Origin: Acuticoccus mangrovi
Lineage (GTDB): Bacteria > Pseudomonadota > Alphaproteobacteria > Rhizobiales > Amorphaceae
NCBI RefSeq assembly: GCF_016411865.1
Contig: NZ_JAEKJA010000003.1
Location: forward strand, 496,001 to 560,000
Direction of reading: 5' to 3'
DNA length: 64,000 nucleotides
A program made the translations under genes and the position numbers. Below the pieces are notes generated by a model. That model was not told the DNA's origin. It was given only the letters and a program-made list of their open reading frames with translations, and searched no databases. Positions 9,180 through 18,722 of the stretch are shown piece after piece. Within the stretch, counting starts at the first letter, position 1. Every line of letters begins with the position of its first letter.

Positions 9180-10396
9180 TGGACACGTCCGACTGGGGCC
9201 TCGCCACGCGCATGGTCCACGACGGCACGATGCGCTCGCAGTTCGGCGAGACGTCGGAGGCGCTGTTCCTCACCCAGGGCTTCGTCTACGACAGCGCGGA
9301 GGAGGCGGAAGCCCGCTTCGCCGGCGAGGCGGAGGGCTACGTCTATTCGCGCTACGGCAACCCCACCGTGTCGATGTTCGAGGAGCGCATGGCCGCGCTC
9401 GAGGGCGCCGAAGCCGCCCGCGGCACGGCGAGCGGCATGGCCGCCGTCACCGCCGCCCTCGTCGCGGCGCTGAAGGCGGGCGACCACATCGTCGCCGCCG
9501 GCGCTCTCTTCGGCGGCTGCCGCTACGTGGTGGAAACCTACCTCCCCCGCTTCGGCGTGGAGGCGACCATCGTCGACGGCACCGACCTCGACGCCTGGAA
9601 GGCCGCGGTCCGGCCCAACACGCGCGCCTTCTTCATGGAGACGCCCACCAACCCCACGCTGAGCCTCGTCGACATCGCCGGCGTCGCCCAGATCCGCGAC
9701 GCGCTGGCGCCGGAGGCGGTGATCGTCGTCGACAACGTGTTCGCCACCGCGATGTGGCAGCATCCGCTTGAGCTCGGCGCCAACGTGGTGGTCTATTCGG
9801 CGACCAAGCACATCGACGGTCAGGGCCGATGTCTCGGCGGCGTCATCCTGTCGTCGAAGGAGTGGGTCACCGAGAAGCTCGACGTGATCCTGCGCCAGAC
9901 GGGGCCGGCGATGTCGCCGTTCAACGCCTGGGTGATGCTGAAGTCGCTCGAGACGCTGCCGCTGCGCCTGCGCACCCAGACCGCGTCCGCCGAGGAGATC
10001 GCCGAGGCCGTCGCCGGGCACAAGGCGGTGAAGCGCGTGTTGTATCCGACGCGCGACGATCACCCCCAGGTGGAGCTCGCCCGCCGGCAGATGCTGAAGG
10101 GCAGCACCCTCGTCGCCTTCGAGGTGGACGGCGGGCGCGAGGCCGCCTTCGAGGTGGAGAACGCCCTGCGGCTCGTGAAGATCTCCAACAATCTCGGCGA
10201 CGCCAAGAGCCTCATCACCCACCCGGCGACCACCACCCATCAGCGCCTCACCGACGAGCAGCGCGCCGAGCAGGGCATCGGCCCGGGCCTGCTGCGCCTC
10301 TCGGTGGGCCTCGAGGAGACGGCGGACATCATCGCCGACCTCACCCAAGCCCTCGACGCGGCCGCCGGCATGCCGCGGATGCGCTCCGCCGGCTGA
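9179..10396 (+). CDS. metZ: O-succinylhomoserine sulfhydrylase
   Basis: A 405-residue PLP enzyme of the Cys/Met metabolism family. The PLP-binding lysine lies in [12 protein letters not shown], the substrate/phosphate loop in [15 protein letters not shown], and the C-terminal hallmark [13 protein letters not shown] is present. GQGRCLGG after the lysine is typical of MetZ rather than MetB/MetC. It converts O-succinylhomoserine and sulfide to homocysteine. The ATG at 9179 is preceded by GGAGGG and overlaps the trkH TGA, so translation of the two is probably coupled although no functional link is known. A homocysteine methyltransferase-type gene lies about 6 kb downstream. Confidence 0.9.
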   Translation: MDTSDWGLATRMVHDGTMRSQFGETSEALFLTQGFVYDSAEEAEARFAGEAEGYVYSRYGNPTVSMFEERMAALEGAEAARGTASGMAAVTAALVAALKAGDHIVAAGALFGGCRYVVETYLPRFGVEATIVDGTDLDAWKAAVRPNTRAFFMETPTNPTLSLVDIAGVAQIRDALAPEAVIVVDNVFATAMWQHPLELGANVVVYSATKHIDGQGRCLGGVILSSKEWVTEKLDVILRQTGPAMSPFNAWVMLKSLETLPLRLRTQTASAEEIAEAVAGHKAVKRVLYPTRDDHPQVELARRQMLKGSTLVAFEVDGGREAAFEVENALRLVKISNNLGDAKSLITHPATTTHQRLTDEQRAEQGIGPGLLRLSVGLEETADIIADLTQALDAAAGMPRMRSAG

Positions 10397-10422
10397 CCCG
10401 CCGCCGATCCGCCCGATACCCG

Positions 10423-10449
10423 AAGCCGCCCCCGACGGGCGGCTTCTTT
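10423..10449 (+). terminator. Terminator after metZ
   Basis: A perfect 9-bp stem, AAGCCGCCC/GGGCGGCTT, with a 5-nt loop is followed by the short pyrimidine tract CTTTC. It lies about 27 bp after the metZ stop and is oriented on the plus strand. Confidence 0.7.
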
Positions 10450-10539
10450 CGTCGGGGCTTTGCAAAAGCGTCATCCATCCGACGCCGTGCTGTCATCGAG
10501 CCGAGGGAGAAGGTGCGCACCTTCGACCGGAGAGCTCCG

Positions 10540-11763
10540 ATGAAACACCTCGCCCTTGCCGGCCTTCTGGCCGCGCTCCCCCTCGGCATCAGCCTCGCCC
10601 AGGCCGCCGACCACGGCCCGATCGCCCTCACCTACGGCAATCGCCCCTTCTTCCTCATCGACAAGATGGAAGACGGTCCGCTCAAGGAGAAGCTGACGGC
10701 CTGCATCGGGCAGACCCCCAAGACGACGACCTTCTCCATCGGCCACCGGGGCGCGCCGCTGCAGTTCCCCGAGCACACGGTGGAATCGAACCTCGCCGCC
10801 GCGCGCCAGGGCGCCGGCATCCTCGAGTGCGACGTCGCCTTCACCGCCGACAAGGAGCTCGTCTGCCGCCACGCGCAGAACGACCTCCACACCACCACCA
10901 ACATGGTGGCGAGCGATCTCGCCGCGAAGTGCACCACCCCGTTCAGCCCGGCCGCCGACGGCAAGCCGGCGAGCGCGGAGTGCCGCACCTCCGACATCAC
11001 CCTCGCCGAGTTCATGACGCTGCAGCCGAAGATGGACGCGGCGGACAAGACCGCCACCACCGCCGAAGCCTATCTCGGCGGCGTGCCGGCCTTCCGCACC
11101 ACGTCCTACGCCGATGGCGCGCACCTGATGACGCACGCCCAGTCGATCGCGCTCTTCAAGGAGCTCGGCGCGAAGTTCACGCCTGAGCTGAAGGACCCGG
11201 CCGTCACGATGCCCTTCGACGGCTTCACGATGGACGACTACGCCCAGAAGATGATCGACGAGTACAAGGCCGCCGGCATCCCCGCGAGCGACGTGTTCGC
11301 CCAGTCCTTCAACCTCGACGTGGTGCGCTACTGGGTCGAGAACGAGCCGGAGTTCGGCAAGCAGGCCGTGTTCCTGGTCGAGCCGCAGGACGACAATTGG
11401 GACGAGCAGGACCCCTCGACCTGGGCGAACAGCCCCGCCGAGATCGCCGGGATGGGCATCAACTACCTCGCCCCCGCGATCTTCATGATGCTGACGCTCG
11501 ACGAGAACGGCGACATCGTGCCCTCGAAGTATGCCGAAGAGGCGAAGGCCGCCGGGCTGAAGCTGATCGCCTGGTCGCTGGAGCGCTCCGGCCCGCTCGC
11601 CACGGGCGGCGGCTGGTACTACCAGTCGATCACCCCCGCCATCGACACCGACGCCGACTACTACAACGTGCTGAACGTCCTCGCCCAGGACGTGGGCGTC
11701 GTCGGCGTGTTCTCCGACTGGCCGGCGACCGTCACCTACTACGCCAACTGCTACGGCCTCTGA
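10540..11763 (+). CDS. Periplasmic glycerophosphodiester phosphodiesterase
   Basis: A 407-residue protein. A signal peptide ([20 protein letters not shown], cleaved after QAA) is followed by a GDPD TIM barrel. The HRG motif occurs in [15 protein letters not shown] at about residue 70, then [17 protein letters not shown] gives the Glu/Asp and His of the active site. A C-terminal [14 protein letters not shown] is also seen in secreted GlpQ-like enzymes. It releases sn-glycerol 3-phosphate from deacylated phospholipids in the periplasm. The ATG at 10540 follows GGAGAG. It appears monocistronic, between two terminators. Confidence 0.88.
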   Translation: MKHLALAGLLAALPLGISLAQAADHGPIALTYGNRPFFLIDKMEDGPLKEKLTACIGQTPKTTTFSIGHRGAPLQFPEHTVESNLAAARQGAGILECDVAFTADKELVCRHAQNDLHTTTNMVASDLAAKCTTPFSPAADGKPASAECRTSDITLAEFMTLQPKMDAADKTATTAEAYLGGVPAFRTTSYADGAHLMTHAQSIALFKELGAKFTPELKDPAVTMPFDGFTMDDYAQKMIDEYKAAGIPASDVFAQSFNLDVVRYWVENEPEFGKQAVFLVEPQDDNWDEQDPSTWANSPAEIAGMGINYLAPAIFMMLTLDENGDIVPSKYAEEAKAAGLKLIAWSLERSGPLATGGGWYYQSITPAIDTDADYYNVLNVLAQDVGVVGVFSDWPATVTYYANCYGL

Positions 11764-11786
11764 GGCCCTCGAGCCTCGCCCGTTCG

Positions 11787-11816
11787 ACGCGCCGGGCCCC
11801 GGGTCCGGCGCGTTTT
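11787..11816 (+). terminator. Terminator between the phosphodiesterase and recQ genes
   Basis: A 9-bp perfect stem, ACGCGCCGG/CCGGCGCGT, is followed by TTT. It lies between two convergent genes and serves the plus-strand gene; the minus-strand side (CGCAAAAC) could provide weak termination as well. Confidence 0.7.
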
Positions 11817-11826
11817 GCGTTGGTGG

Positions 11827-13704
11827 TCAGGAGGGCGCCACGCCCTCGCGGATCACCTCGATGAAGGCCGGGGCGAAGTCGTTGAGCTTGCGCTCGCCCA
11901 CCCCGTGGATGCCGCGCATCTCGCCGAGCGTCTCCGGCTTCTTGGAGGTCATCTCGATGAGGGTGCGGTCGGAGAAGATCACGTAGGCCGGCACGTCCCG
12001 CTCAGAGGCGAGGGTGCGGCGCAGCGCCTTCAGCGCGTCGAGGAGCGCGGGGTCGGCATCGCTCGGCAGCTCGGCGGACGCCGATTTCGACGCCTTCTCC
12101 TTGAGGGAGAGCGCGTCCTTGCGCAGCGTCACCTTCTCCTCGCCCTTGAGGACGCGCCAGCCCGCCTCGGTCAGGCGCCAGGCGTTGAAGCGGTCGGCAT
12201 CGGGGAAGGCGTAGCCGATCGCGCCGAGCTGGCGGTAGATGGAGCGCCAGGAGGGGCGCGACTGATCCTTGCCGACGCCGAAGGTGGGCAGCGTGTCGTG
12301 GCCGCGGGAGGTGACCTTGTCGTTCGCCTCGCCGCGCAGGATCGAGATCAGATGCTCCACGCCGAAGCGCTCGCGGGTGCGCGCCACCGCCGACAGCGCC
12401 TTCTGGGCGAGGACGGTGGCGTCGAACATCTCGACCTTGCCGTTGCAGAGGTCGCAGTTGCCGCAGGGCTCGGACTGTTCGCCGAAATAGGCGAGAAGCA
12501 CTTGGCGCCGGCAGGTGGGCGCCTCGCAGAGCGCGACGAGCGCGTTCACCTTCTGCCGCTCCACCTCCTTCTGCTCCTCGGAGGCCTCCGAGGCTTCGAT
12601 CCACTGGCGGAACTGGCGGATCTCGTTGAAGCCGTAGAGGGCGTGGGCGGTGGCGGCGAGCCCGTCGCGCCCGGCGCGACCGATCTCCTGATAGTAGCTC
12701 TCGATGTTCTTCGAGAGGTCCATGTGGAAGACGAAGCGCACGTCGGGCTTGTCCACCCCCATGCCGAAAGCGATGGTCGCGACCACGATCACCCCGTCCT
12801 CGCGCAGGAAAACGTCCTGGTTGTGGTCGCGCTCCTGCCGCTCCAGCCCGGCATGGTAGGGCACGGCGTTGTAGCCCTTGGCGGCGAGGAAGGCGGCCGT
12901 CTCGTCCACCCGTCGGCGCGACTGGCAGTAGACGATGCCGCTCTCGCCCTGGTGCGCCTTGAGGAAGGCGAGGAGCTGGGCGCGCCCGTCCTGCCGCGCG
13001 GTCATCGCGAGCGAGATGTTAGGGCGGTCGAACGAGCGCAGGAACACCTGCGGCGGCCGCTCGAACAAGCGCTCGGCGATGTCCTTGCGGGTGATCTCGT
13101 CGGCGGTCGCGGTGAAGGCGACCGTCTGGCGGATGGCGAGATCGGCACGGACCTGGCCGATCATCCGATATTCGGGGCGGAAGTCGTGGCCCCATTGGGA
13201 CACGCAGTGCGCCTCGTCGACGGCGAGCAACGAGATCGGCGCGTCGCGCAGCGCCTCGATGGTCTCCACCGACGCGAGCCGCTCCGGCGAGATGTAGAGG
13301 AGCTTCAGCTGGCCGTTGCGCGCCCGCTCCAGGGTCCGGCGGTTGTCCTCGTAGTCGTTGCCGGAGTTGAGGCTTTCGGCGGCGACGCCGAGCGCCTTCA
13401 GCGCCGACACCTGGTCCCGCATCAGCGCGATGAGCGGCGAGACCACGATGGTGACGCCCGCCCGCATCAGAGCTGGGAGCTGGTAGCAGAGCGACTTGCC
13501 GCCGCCCGTCGGCATCACGGCGAGCACCTCCTCGCCGCCCGTCACCGCCTCCACGATCTCCGCCTGACCCGGCCGAAAGGCGGCGAAGCCGAACACCTCG
13601 CGCAGGATCTCCTCCGCGCCGCGACCGTCGCCGCCGACCGGCGTGGAGGCGGGCGTGAGATCGAGCGTCGGACCGGGGTCCTCCGGGTCGAACCAGTCGG
13701 TCAC
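11827..13704 (-). CDS. recQ: ATP-dependent DNA helicase RecQ
   Basis: A 625-residue SF2 helicase. Walker A is TGGGKSLCYQLP, motif II is AVDEAHCVSQWGHDFRPEY (the RecQ aromatic-rich loop), and motif VI is QEIGRAGRDG. A four-Cys zinc site (CRRQVLLAYFG, then CGNCDLC) lies in the RQC region and an HRDC domain closes the protein (LRRTLASERDVPAYVIFSD, GVGERKLNDF). It unwinds recombination and stalled-fork intermediates. The GTG start at 13704 overlaps the dcd TGA by four bases, so recQ is the second gene of a coupled pair. Confidence 0.95.
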   Translation of the reverse strand: MTDWFDPEDPGPTLDLTPASTPVGGDGRGAEEILREVFGFAAFRPGQAEIVEAVTGGEEVLAVMPTGGGKSLCYQLPALMRAGVTIVVSPLIALMRDQVSALKALGVAAESLNSGNDYEDNRRTLERARNGQLKLLYISPERLASVETIEALRDAPISLLAVDEAHCVSQWGHDFRPEYRMIGQVRADLAIRQTVAFTATADEITRKDIAERLFERPPQVFLRSFDRPNISLAMTARQDGRAQLLAFLKAHQGESGIVYCQSRRRVDETAAFLAAKGYNAVPYHAGLERQERDHNQDVFLREDGVIVVATIAFGMGVDKPDVRFVFHMDLSKNIESYYQEIGRAGRDGLAATAHALYGFNEIRQFRQWIEASEASEEQKEVERQKVNALVALCEAPTCRRQVLLAYFGEQSEPCGNCDLCNGKVEMFDATVLAQKALSAVARTRERFGVEHLISILRGEANDKVTSRGHDTLPTFGVGKDQSRPSWRSIYRQLGAIGYAFPDADRFNAWRLTEAGWRVLKGEEKVTLRKDALSLKEKASKSASAELPSDADPALLDALKALRRTLASERDVPAYVIFSDRTLIEMTSKKPETLGEMRGIHGVGERKLNDFAPAFIEVIREGVAPS

Positions 13705-14774
13705 GGGGCCGCCATGAAGTGCTTGGAGAGCTTCAAGGTCTGCGCCTGGTAATTGGACTTGATGTCTTGACCATATAGCACATCCGGAATTTCAGCCATA
13801 CGTTCATACGCCAGCTTCGCCACAACTTGACCGTGTTCGAGAATGAACGGCACCTCGCGCGAGCGCACCTCCAGCACGGCCCGGGCGGCCTGCCCCTCGC
13901 CGTGGCCGAAGCCGGGGTCGAAGAAGCCCGCATAGTGGACGCGGAACTCGCCGACGAGGGGGTCGAACGGCACCATCTCGGCCGCATAGGCCGGCGGGAT
14001 CGCCACCGCCTCACGGCTCATCAGGATATAGAACTCGTCGGGATCGAGGATGAGGGTGCCGTCGGTGGACTGGAGCGGCTCCCAGAAGTCGGCCATCGCG
14101 AGGGCGTCGCGCTTGTCGACGTCGATCAGCCCGGTGTGCCGCTTGGCGCGATAGCCGACGGGACCGCCGCGGGGCTTGAGATCGATGGTGACGTTGAGGC
14201 CGTCCTGGATCCGGGCCGCCGGGGTGGCGAGCGGCGTTGCAGCGTGGAGCGCGGCGAGGGTCTTGTCGTCGAGCCGCGCATCGCCGGAGCGGAAGCGGAT
14301 CTGGCTGAGACGGGAGCCCGCCCGCACCAGCACCGGGAAGGTGCGCGGGCTGATCTCCACCGCGAGCGCCCCGTGATATCCCGCCGGCGCGAAGTCGAAC
14401 CCCCCTGCCCCGTCGGCGATGACGCGGGTGAAGACGTCGAGCCGGCCGGTGGAGCTCTTGGGGTTGGTCGAGGCGGAGAGGCCCGCCGGCAGGTCGAGCC
14501 GCTCCATCAGCGGGACGAGATAGACGCACCCCGTCTCGAGCACCGCCCCCTCGCTGAGGTCGATGGTGTGCAGCGTCACCCGCTCCACCTTGTCGGCGAT
14601 GGCCTCGCCCTCGGCGGGCAGGAAGCTCGCCCGAATGCGATGCGCCTTGGTGCCGAGGCGCAGGTCGAGGCTCGCCGGCTGGAGTTGATCGGCGAGAATC
14701 CCCGCCTCGGCGCGGATCGCCCCCCGCGCCACCAGCCCATCGATCGCCTGCCGCGGCAGAATGCCGTCCGCCAT
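13701..14774 (-). CDS. dcd: 2'-deoxycytidine 5'-triphosphate deaminase (long form)
   Basis: A 357-residue protein of the dUTPase/Dcd fold, nearly twice the length of E. coli Dcd, in keeping with the alphaproteobacterial long form that holds two copies of the fold. Family signatures include NPKSSTGRLDVFTRVIAD in the first half and MVPFDPLVGEFRVHYAGFF, then DPGFGHGEG, in the second. It converts dCTP to dUTP for thymidylate synthesis. The ATG at 14774 is chosen because the frame upstream codes for a non-homologous Arg/Glu-rich extension. It is the first gene of the dcd-recQ pair and is divergent from the ABC1 kinase gene across 150 bp. Confidence 0.9.
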   Translation of the reverse strand: MADGILPRQAIDGLVARGAIRAEAGILADQLQPASLDLRLGTKAHRIRASFLPAEGEAIADKVERVTLHTIDLSEGAVLETGCVYLVPLMERLDLPAGLSASTNPKSSTGRLDVFTRVIADGAGGFDFAPAGYHGALAVEISPRTFPVLVRAGSRLSQIRFRSGDARLDDKTLAALHAATPLATPAARIQDGLNVTIDLKPRGGPVGYRAKRHTGLIDVDKRDALAMADFWEPLQSTDGTLILDPDEFYILMSREAVAIPPAYAAEMVPFDPLVGEFRVHYAGFFDPGFGHGEGQAARAVLEVRSREVPFILEHGQVVAKLAYERMAEIPDVLYGQDIKSNYQAQTLKLSKHFMAAP

Positions 14775-14924
14775 CAGTCCACCCCTTTTTTCCTGGCCTA
14801 TCAGGCGCGGGGCGCCGCTGCACGAACGAAGCGCCGACGATCCTCGTTTTCCAGAGCCTCGCCCCATTCGCCGCATGTGGAGCGCGCGCCGATGCTCTAT
14901 ATCGAGGATCGACGGGAGACGAGG

Positions 14925-16280
14925 ATGGATCGAGAGCGCAACAGATTCTCCGGCCGCGCGAGCCGCTACGCCCGCGTCGGCGGCAACATGTCGGGCATCG
15001 CGGCGAAGATGGTGGGGGCGCGCCTCTTCGGCGGTTCGCTCGATCACGACGAGAATGCCGCCGACATTGCCCGCGCCCTCGGCGGCCTCAAGGGCCCGCT
15101 GATGAAGGTGGCGCAGCTCCTGTCCACCATTCCGGACGCGCTGCCGCCCGAATATGCCGCCGAGCTCGCGACGCTCCAGTCCAACGCCCCGCCGATGGGC
15201 TATCCGTTCGTCAAGCGCCGCATGGCCGCCGAGCTCGGGCCCGACTGGCTGAAGCGCTTCGCCCGCTTCGACAAGGAGCCCGCCGCGGCCGCTTCCCTCG
15301 GCCAGGTGCATCGCGCCCTCACCCATGGCGGCGAGGAGGTCGCCTGCAAGCTCCAATATCCCGACATGGATTCGGCGATCGAGGCGGACCTCAAGCAGCT
15401 CGGCCTGATCTTCAGCCTGCACAAGCGGATGCGGCCGGGTATCGACACCTCCGAGATCCGCGTCGAGATCGCCGACCGGCTGCGCGAGGAGCTCGACTAT
15501 CGCCGCGAGGCCCGCGCCGCCCGCCTCTACGCCCTCACCTTCGCCGACGATCCGATGATCCGCGTCCCCGAGGTGCACGACGACCTCTCCACGCGCCGCC
15601 TCCTCACCCTCGGCTGGCTCGACGGCCGGCGGCTTCTGGAATTCAAAGAGGCGCCGCTCGCCGAGCGCAACGCCATCGCGCACGCCCTCTTTCGCGCCTA
15701 CTGGCACCCCTTCGCCGACATCGGCGTGATCCACGGCGATCCGCATCTCGGCAACTACACCGTGTTCGAGGAGGACGGGGTGCCCGCCGGCATCAACCTC
15801 CTCGACTATGGCTGCATCCGCATCTTCCCGCCCTCCTTCGTCGAGGGCGTTGTGGATCTCTACGAAGGCCTCCTCCACGGCGAGGAGGCGCGCGTCGTCC
15901 ACGCCTACGAGACCTGGGGCTTCAAGGGCCTCTCCAAGGAGCTGATCGAGATCCTCAACATCTGGGCCCGCTTCATCTATGGCCCGATCCTCGACGACCG
16001 CGTGCGCAGCCTCGCCGACGGCACCAAGCCCGGAGAATACGGGCGGCGCGAGGCGTTCAAGGTGCACCAGGCGCTGAAGGAGCGCGGCCCGGTGACGGTG
16101 CCGCGCGAGTTCGTGTTCATGGACCGCGCCGCGGTGGGTCTCGGCGCGGTCCTTCTCCATCTCCAGGCGGAGCTCAACTTCTTTCAGATCTTCCAGGGCG
16201 AACTCGCCGCCTTTCCGCCCGAAGGCGTCGCGGCGCGCCAGGGGAAGGCGCTCGACGCGGCGGGCCTTCCTCGCCCCTGA
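14925..16280 (+). CDS. ABC1/UbiB/COQ8-family atypical protein kinase
   Basis: A 451-residue protein with the UbiB signature blocks. KGPLMKVAQ replaces the usual KxGQ motif with KVAQ, and AAAASLGQVHRA is the Ala-rich nucleotide loop of this family. VACKLQYP carries the ATP-binding Lys, HGDPHLGNYTV is the catalytic loop and LLDYGCIRIF is the metal-binding Asp loop (DFG-like). Members support ubiquinone synthesis or handle lipids at membranes. No ubi genes are adjacent, so the exact role is uncertain. The ATG at 14925 follows GAGACGAGG. Confidence 0.88.
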   Translation: MDRERNRFSGRASRYARVGGNMSGIAAKMVGARLFGGSLDHDENAADIARALGGLKGPLMKVAQLLSTIPDALPPEYAAELATLQSNAPPMGYPFVKRRMAAELGPDWLKRFARFDKEPAAAASLGQVHRALTHGGEEVACKLQYPDMDSAIEADLKQLGLIFSLHKRMRPGIDTSEIRVEIADRLREELDYRREARAARLYALTFADDPMIRVPEVHDDLSTRRLLTLGWLDGRRLLEFKEAPLAERNAIAHALFRAYWHPFADIGVIHGDPHLGNYTVFEEDGVPAGINLLDYGCIRIFPPSFVEGVVDLYEGLLHGEEARVVHAYETWGFKGLSKELIEILNIWARFIYGPILDDRVRSLADGTKPGEYGRREAFKVHQALKERGPVTVPREFVFMDRAAVGLGAVLLHLQAELNFFQIFQGELAAFPPEGVAARQGKALDAAGLPRP

Positions 16281-16310
16281 CGCCCGGACGGCGGGCCCCC
16301 GCCGCCGGTC

Positions 16311-17228
16311 TCAGCAAGCGACCGGCGACAGTTCCGACACGATGTGGTGGATGTGCCGGATGTCGGTCCCGCAGCAGCCGCCGAACACGGTGAGTTCCGG
16401 CAGCGCCTGCGTCAGCGCACGATAGTGCGCGCCGAGCGCCGGCGGATCGCCGATGTCGAGCGTCTCGGCCGCGTCGAGCTCGGCGTGCGACAGGCACGAG
16501 GCGTTGGCGCGCAGGCCGCGGATACGCGCCGCGAACGACCCGTCGAGCGCCTGGGCGAAATGTTCCGGATGGGCGCAGTTCACCATGTAGTAGGCGACGT
16601 AGCCGTCCGTGCGGGCGTCGCACTCCTCGATCGCCTCGCCGAGCGGCTGGCCGGACGGCAGTCGCCCGTCGGTCTCGGTGGTGAAGGAGATCACCACCGG
16701 CATCTGCGCGTTCTCCGCGGCGAGCGCGATGCCGACGGCCTCGTCGACATAGGTCATCGTGAGGGCCGTCACCATGTCGGCCTTCGAGAAGGCCGCGATC
16801 TGGCGCACATGGTAGGTGGCGGCCTCGCCGGCCATCATCATCTCGCCGGCCTTGTAGCCGTCGCCGCGCGGCCCGATCTGGCCGGAGACCAGCGTCGGCG
16901 TCGCCCGATAGTCGAGTTCGATCCTGCGCAGGAAATCGATCGCCTCGCAGTTGATCCGGTCGAGGGCGGCGGCGTTGTAGCCGACCTCGCGCCCCCAGTC
17001 GGGGTTGGAGCGCCAGGTGGGCGCCTCGAAGATGAAGCCCATGCCGTGACGTTTCGCGACGTCGGCGTGCTCGCGATAGTAGGCGTCGAGCCGGGCCCGC
17101 CCCCGCACGTCGTCGAGCAGCACGAAGGCGGCGAAGGCGGGCAGATCGCGGCCGTCGTGAAACACGAGCGTGGTCTCGAGCCCGCTGTCGGTCAGATAGC
17201 GAACATTGGTGTCGAGAGGGGTCGACAT
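16311..17228 (-). CDS. Homocysteine S-methyltransferase family protein
   Basis: A 305-residue TIM-barrel protein with the zinc-thiolate signature of the family: a first Cys in VNCAHPEHF and the paired Cys in GGCCGTDIRHI near the C-terminus. The N-terminal LTDSGLETTLVF fits the DGG/DSG-type substrate loop. It probably transfers a methyl group from S-methylmethionine or a related donor to homocysteine, and it is B12-independent by length. An AGGAGG ribosome site precedes the ATG. The upstream 280 bp contain a strong inverted repeat (17345-17381) but no recognisable riboswitch. Confidence 0.85.
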   Translation of the reverse strand: MSTPLDTNVRYLTDSGLETTLVFHDGRDLPAFAAFVLLDDVRGRARLDAYYREHADVAKRHGMGFIFEAPTWRSNPDWGREVGYNAAALDRINCEAIDFLRRIELDYRATPTLVSGQIGPRGDGYKAGEMMMAGEAATYHVRQIAAFSKADMVTALTMTYVDEAVGIALAAENAQMPVVISFTTETDGRLPSGQPLGEAIEECDARTDGYVAYYMVNCAHPEHFAQALDGSFAARIRGLRANASCLSHAELDAAETLDIGDPPALGAHYRALTQALPELTVFGGCCGTDIRHIHHIVSELSPVAC

Positions 17229-17344
17229 TTGTGGGCCTCCTGATGAGAGCGCCGGCGCCGATGCGCCTGCGGCCTCTAACGTGGATGCCCCCCGACGGTG
17301 GACAATGCGGCTCGCCGGGGTTTCGGGGCGGATTGCGCCAAAGC

Positions 17345-17381
17345 GTGATGGAGATCACGGTTTCGACGTGATCTCCATCAC
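17345..17381. repeat. Perfect 15-bp inverted repeat (hairpin)
   Basis: GTGATGGAGATCACG, a 7-nt loop (GTTTCGA), then the exact complement. There is no T tract, so it does not look like an intrinsic terminator. It lies upstream of the homocysteine methyltransferase gene (which points away) and 130 bp before tRNA-fMet. It could be an operator, a transcript-stabilising hairpin, or a member of a dispersed intergenic palindrome family. Confidence 0.75.
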
Positions 17382-17510
17382 ACTGCGTGCCACGGGCATC
17401 CCTCTGGCCCATCCACAGCCATGCGAATTTGTGACGATTGAATGTCGGCACCCCCCTTTATCTTCGGCGGCACCGTTGCTACATGACCCCTGTCGCCACG
17501 GCGGCGCTGG

Positions 17511-17587
<77 letters not shown>

Positions 17588-17599
17588 TTGATTGCGAAC

Positions 17600-17630
17600 A
17601 AGCCGAGCCCTGCGCTCGGCTTTGTCGTTT
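17600..17630 (+). terminator. Terminator after tRNA-fMet
   Basis: A 9-bp stem, AAGCCGAGC/GCTCGGCTT, with a 5-nt loop is followed by TTGTCGTTTTC. It lies 13 bp after the tRNA 3' end. Confidence 0.75.
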
Positions 17631-18433
17631 TCGGGCCGGATCGAAGGTCAGAAGGCCCGCCAGCTCGATCGTCAGACCGTCACCGTCCGGTGCCAGCTGA
17701 GCCGCCCCCCAGTCTGGTCGTGGTACATCGACGTGCCGAATTCGAACGTCCGGCATGCTCGCCGGATCGACGCGCCTCACCCCCACCAGACTTCGTCCAC
17801 CAACTTGCGCTTCCGGACAGTTTTCGAAGCTTTCTTCGGATCTCACCTTGCAGTATCTCGCGATTGAGATTACTTTATAAAGTTCGAGTTTACACGAAAT
17901 CATGTCGATATTTCTTTAATACTACAATGGATAAAATTGTCGGAAACGGGAGCATGGTCATTGCTCACTCCAACGGTGGGAGCAATGCGAGACGTTGCAC
18001 GAGCTGCCCGTGCCACCACCCATGCGAGGAGGGGGACGAGCGCAATGAGACCTTGGGGTCATTGGGTCTCAGACGAGGCAATCATCGTCTTCGAGTTCGT
18101 CGCTCGGTTCCTTTGCGTGGAACCGTGCGCAACAATGACCGAACAACGGGAACGAGAGCGGATTCAAGGCCGGACGACGCCTGCGCCGGGAGGCGCCGGG
18201 ATCACTGTCGCCAAATGCTCCGGGAACGGTGCTCCCTGCGCGGCTTCAGCCAGCAGGTTGATAGGTTGTCGTGAACCGCAGTGCACCCTCGGTTCCGCCG
18301 CCGGCGATGATTCCGCGGCGCAAAAATTCCGAGGTGGCGCATACTCAGCTTCTGAGTTCCCTGCCAGTACATCGATGCCACTCCAAAATCGGTCCGTGTG
18401 CGGCTCGCACAGCCCACTGGGCACTCACCATAG
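17631..18433. other. Stretch without a recognisable gene (left end of the island)
   Basis: About 800 bp with markedly lower GC than the flanks, including an AT-rich patch at about 17855-17940. Short open frames occur on both strands, but none shows a ribosome site, sustained codon bias or a known motif. No integrase and no exact copy of the tRNA 3' end was found here. It is probably relic mobile DNA. Confidence 0.5.
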
Positions 18434-18658
18434 TCGGCAACATGTATTCGCCGAGGCGAGAGCAATCTGGTACTCAATACCCAGGGTCTATGCGCAGAAC
18501 TGATCCCGCGGCTGAGCAACCCCAAGCAACACGGCCTCGGCGTGAAACTCGTCGTGACGCTGGGGCGACATGTGCGAATGGCCGAAATACAATGGAAGAT
18601 CGACGTCGTGCGCACCGGCTTCTTCGCCGAGTTGCCGAGCGACATTATAACGGCGTGA
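18434..18658 (+). pseudogene. Unidentified gene fragment (C-terminal part)
   Basis: An open frame of 74 codons between a TAG at 18431 and a TGA at 18656 has a codon pattern with strong G/C third positions (LIPRLSNPKQHGLGVKLVV, then MAEIQWKIDVVRTGFF), unlike the surrounding noise. It has no start codon near its beginning, so it looks like the surviving 3' end of a larger gene. The family is not recognised. It lies directly upstream of the truncated hsdM. Confidence 0.35.
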
Positions 18659-18722
18659 AATGGAGCCGACCCGGTATCTGGCGAGGAGCAGACAAGGCGT
18701 CATAGCAGAACGGAGAATTCGG

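Noticed and set aside
17229-17344. SAM or SAH riboswitch upstream of the homocysteine methyltransferase gene
   Set aside because: The region was checked because of the gene's function, but no conserved core of a known class could be recognised by eye.
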